NCBI GenBank assembly: GCA_964425575.1
Contig: CAYRMN010000043.1
Location: 1-8,479 of the forward strand
Length of the DNA stretch: 8,479 bases
DNA from: CAYRMN01 sp964425575
Lineage (GTDB): Bacteria; Patescibacteriota; Patescibacteriia; 2-12-FULL-60-25
Reading direction: 5' to 3'
The notes below the pieces were generated by a model, which saw nothing but the letters and a program-made list of their open reading frames with translations, was not told the origin of the DNA and made no database searches. Shown piece by piece: positions 6,607-8,479 of this stretch; within the stretch, counting starts at the first letter, position 1, and the number at the start of each line of letters is the position of its first letter. The position numbers and the translations under genes are program-made.

Positions 6607-7172
6607 ACACGACGCGACAAATCGTACCGGATATCTTCCAACTTTCGAAGATGTTGTTTGGCCTGATCAAATTTAGATCGAAGAGATCCAGTCAAATCAA
6701 GTTGCAGCAACAACGCCACAACTTCCTTAGCCGCATCATAAAAGCGATCAACCGATGCCCCATCCCCGTCTGTCGCACGCAGCACCGCACACCGAGCAAG
6801 TTCGCCAATAAAATCCGACAACCCACCAATAAGAATTTCTGAATCTTGTGTAATCAACGTTAGCTTCCCGACGGTTCCTGTCGAGAAAAATTCGTGTACA
6901 AACTGCGCCTCGCAATATTCTTCCTGCGCCGCACGCCACACCCCCTCCTGTGCCAGAGCGGGATGTTGTTTTACAAGAGGCTTGATATGATCAAACGATG
7001 CTCGCGCCTCACGCAAGAGCGATTCGGCTTCACGACGATCGCCCCGCTGCCACGAAAAAATAGAGCGCTTTGAAGCGGACAGGGCTCGACCGGCAATATC
7101 TTGCAGTTCCCGCCGTGCTCGTTCGCGTTCCTGCTGACGAAGAACGGCTTTTTGAAGTGTAGAGGTTACCAT
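6603..7172 (-). CDS. Translin/TRAX family protein, putative RNase
   Basis: This 189-residue, all-helical protein belongs to the translin family. The C-terminal stretch 164-188 (LRSKFDQAK at 164-172, RKLEDIRYDLSRR at 176-188) aligns closely with the human translin end LRKRYDGLK...VEEVVYDLSIR. Translin and TRAX form RNA- and ssDNA-binding octamers (C3PO); TRAX-type subunits cleave RNA with acidic residues. Here EEYCEA (84-89) matches the TRAX motif QEYVEA, and LSDFIGELAR (118-127) matches its ADLTGELMR, so E85, E88 and D120 correspond to the catalytic acids. A charged N-terminal helix (10-40) precedes them. The ATG at 7172 is chosen because it follows the GT4 stop by five bases; a longer frame (to 7319) overlaps the GT4 gene and adds unrelated residues. 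It is packed between two glycosyltransferases, whose link to RNA metabolism is unclear. Family assignment is from remembered motifs and should hold; activity is inferred. Confidence 0.8.
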   Translation of the reverse strand: MVTSTLQKAVLRQQERERARRELQDIAGRALSASKRSIFSWQRGDRREAESLLREARASFDHIKPLVKQHPALAQEGVWRAAQEEYCEAQFVHEFFSTGTVGKLTLITQDSEILIGGLSDFIGELARCAVLRATDGDGASVDRFYDAAKEVVALLLQLDLTGSLRSKFDQAKQHLRKLEDIRYDLSRRV

Positions 7173-7177
7173 AAAAA

Positions 7178-8311
7178 TCAGGTTGAAGATGGAATAAGGA
7201 GCTTGTGATATTCCTGTTCTGTTCGTTTCACAATATGAGACCATGAATAAAATTCTTTGACCACCTCTCGAGCGCGTGCGCCACGTGTCTGAACAAGCGT
7301 AGGATCTTCCAAAATCCACTCAAGCGCAGATCGAAGCGCTTTGATATTTCCTACCGGATATGCAATACCTGAATGATCAACCAATTCTCGATTCGCAGGA
7401 ATATCGCTCATGAGGACAAGCCTACCAAACGACATCGCTTCAAGAATCGCGACAGATAGCCCCTCAACACGCGAGGGATGAATCATGCAATAACAATGTG
7501 CCAATAGCTGCCGCAGTTCCTCGCCTCCACGAAATCCCATCAAAACAACGCGTGGATCTTTTGAAGCGAGCTCCTGTAGTTTTAGATAGTATTCCGTTTC
7601 TTCATACAATGCTTCACCGATAATCAGAAGCTTTTTTGAGCTCACGACGGACGCATACGCACGGATCGCATCATCCTGCGCTTTCAATGGAATCAATCGA
7701 CCAAGCAAAACGACATACTCCTCTGGCAGAAGACCCAACGCGCGTAGATACGATGTGCCTGGACGGTGCTCAACAACATCAACTCCATTCGGAATATATA
7801 CCGCTGCTCGTCCATACATCTGCTCACAAAATAGTTTAATACCGTGTGAAACTGCAATCGTCAGATGCGGAATGACACACGCCGTCCATTCGCCAAATGC
7901 CAACCATGCACGGGCCCACCATCCCCATTTTTCATGAAAACGATCGCGACTATGAAACGTCACCACAATTCGAGCACGAGGCTTGAATATTCGAGGAATC
8001 CAAGAGAGTAACGACGGACCAACGCCGTGGTAATGAATGACGTCAACTTTTTGAAATAACACATGCACTGATGCAAAAAGAACATGTGTAATGGTATCAA
8101 AGTGCTTGCTCGCAAGACTTGGAAGTGTCATCAATCTTACTCCCTGCCAGGTTTTATGATGCTCAGGATTCGCATACGTTCGTACATACACAAAGACATG
8201 ATGACCACTCTCCACAAGTTTGACGGCCAGATGTTCAACATGACGCTCAATGCCGCCGCCACGCCCAGCAGCGCCCAATATTCCCTTTGCTCCAATCATT
8301 GCAATACGCAT
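7178..8311 (-). CDS. Glycosyltransferase family 4 (GT-B fold)
   Basis: This 377-residue retaining glycosyltransferase has the two-Rossmann GT-B fold. The N-terminal acceptor domain has GRGGGIERHVEHLA (16-29), where the Gly-rich loop after strand 1 contacts the donor phosphate. YHGVGPSLLSW (94-104), TFHSRDRFHEKWGW (118-131) and VSHGI (154-158) follow. The domain junction is IPNGVD (173-178). The C-terminal donor domain has VLLGRLIPLKAQDDA (201-215) with conserved Arg205 and Lys210, and the E-x7-E motif HPSRVEGLSVAILE (278-291) with E283 and E291. No transmembrane segment is seen; such enzymes usually act at the cytoplasmic membrane face on polysaccharide or glycolipid precursors. It is the first gene of the GT4-translin-GT2 cluster, and the next gene starts five bases after its stop. 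The ATG start fits the family N-terminus MRIAMIG. The transferred sugar cannot be deduced. Confidence 0.93.
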   Translation of the reverse strand: MRIAMIGAKGILGAAGRGGGIERHVEHLAVKLVESGHHVFVYVRTYANPEHHKTWQGVRLMTLPSLASKHFDTITHVLFASVHVLFQKVDVIHYHGVGPSLLSWIPRIFKPRARIVVTFHSRDRFHEKWGWWARAWLAFGEWTACVIPHLTIAVSHGIKLFCEQMYGRAAVYIPNGVDVVEHRPGTSYLRALGLLPEEYVVLLGRLIPLKAQDDAIRAYASVVSSKKLLIIGEALYEETEYYLKLQELASKDPRVVLMGFRGGEELRQLLAHCYCMIHPSRVEGLSVAILEAMSFGRLVLMSDIPANRELVDHSGIAYPVGNIKALRSALEWILEDPTLVQTRGARAREVVKEFYSWSHIVKRTEQEYHKLLIPSST

Positions 8312-8341
8312 GTCTTGATCTTTTGTTGAAAATCAGATAGT

Positions 8342-8370
8342 ATCTTACCGCAATTCAGTCTTCTCTACAA
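8342..8370 (-). promoter_or_regulatory. Candidate promoter of the GT4-translin-GT2 operon
   Basis: On the minus strand TTGTAG (8370-8365) and TAAGAT (8347-8342) are 17 bases apart, each matching four of six sigma-70 consensus bases. Transcription would begin about 24 bases before the GT4 ATG at 8311. The leader between has no clear Shine-Dalgarno sequence. Both hexamers are imperfect, so this is only the best candidate in the 168-bp intergenic region. Confidence 0.35.
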
Positions 8371-8403
8371 CGCACATTTCCCTCCTGTCATCGCCGCATC
8401 TCA

Positions 8404-8432
8404 AACGTCCAATAAAATACACGTAGGACGTT
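8404..8432. repeat. Inverted repeat AACGTCC-N15-GGACGTT
   Basis: Two perfect 7-bp arms (8404-8410 and 8426-8432) are spaced so their centres are 22 bp apart, about two helical turns. The spacer contains TAAAAT (8413-8418), a five-of-six match to a -10 hexamer, so a dimeric regulator could act here. No convincing -35 sits 17 bp upstream. It lies between the GT operon promoter and the candidate plus-strand start. The role is unproven. Confidence 0.35.
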
Positions 8433-8444
8433 CTCATATGGATG
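8424..8444 (+). repeat. Copy 2 of the 21-bp imperfect repeat
   Basis: Begins TAGGACGTTC and ends TGGATG, matching the minus strand at 46-26 in 18 of 21 positions. It contains the right arm of the inverted repeat at 8404-8432 and the ATG of the candidate gene at 8438. AGGA (8425-8428) could be a Shine-Dalgarno site for it. Confidence 0.3.
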
Positions 8445-8479
8445 AGATTCGGGATGCTGGAGCTCAGAAAAACCGGAGG
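8438..8479 (+). CDS. Possible start of a plus-strand gene, cut by the window edge
   Basis: From the ATG at 8438 an open frame reads MDEIRDAGAQKNRR to the last base. AGGA at 8425-8428 is nine bases upstream, a workable ribosome-binding distance, and TAAAAT at 8413-8418 could be a -10. A second ATG at 8442 in another frame (MRFGMLELRKTG) is also open. Fourteen codons are too few to identify a family or be sure this is a gene, so neither frame nor reality is settled. Confidence 0.22.
   Translation, partial: MDEIRDAGAQKNRR

Noticed and set aside
7173..7319. Upstream extension of the translin-family gene by 49 residues
   Set aside because: It overlaps the 3' end of the GT4 gene in another frame and its residues show no family similarity.
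8345..8377. Ten-codon minus-strand ORF (MCVVEKTELR) after AGGAGG (8386-8381), as a leader peptide for the GT operon
   Set aside because: Only three bases separate AGGAGG from the ATG, the peptide has no attenuator-like residue run, no alternative hairpins follow, and it overlaps the best promoter candidate.

Overview
The window looks like chromosomal DNA of an uncultivated bacterium, most probably of the Candidate Phyla Radiation (Patescibacteria). This assignment is an inference. It rests on very tight gene packing, a shortened HrcA, a GrpE of the type I associate with that group, a translin-family protein beside glycosyltransferases, and the near absence of Shine-Dalgarno sites. No rRNA or marker phylogeny is available to confirm it.

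Layout: (1) 58-3233, minus strand: the heat-shock operon hrcA-grpE-dnaK. A CIRCE inverted repeat (3236-3262) lies right at the hrcA start. (2) 3321-5914, plus strand, divergent from hrcA: murL and a MurD2-type murD with an ATGA overlap. (3) 5935-8311, minus strand, convergent with murD: a GT4 glycosyltransferase, a translin/TRAX-family protein and a GT2 glycosyltransferase, packed with a 5-nt gap and an ATGA overlap. (4) 8312-8479: an intergenic region with a candidate promoter for the GT operon, a 7-bp inverted repeat around an AT-rich hexamer, and perhaps the first 14 codons of a plus-strand gene.

How the genes work together: HrcA should repress its own operon through CIRCE, and GrpE is the nucleotide-exchange factor of DnaK. 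The murL-murD pair encodes the alternative route of D-glutamate into peptidoglycan. MurD2 adds L-Glu to UDP-MurNAc-L-Ala, and MurL, an ATP-dependent PP-loop enzyme, then epimerises that residue to D-Glu, so no glutamate racemase is needed. The two glycosyltransferases probably build a cell-surface glycan or glycolipid. The translin-family protein between them keeps the acidic residues of the RNase TRAX and is the most puzzling gene here.

The most notable items are the MurL-MurD2 pair, the TRAX-like bacterial protein, and a CIRCE placed between -35 and -10 hexamers of what may be a leaderless hrcA promoter. No CRISPR array, insertion sequence, tRNA or rRNA was seen, and no gene-free stretch exceeds 300 bases.
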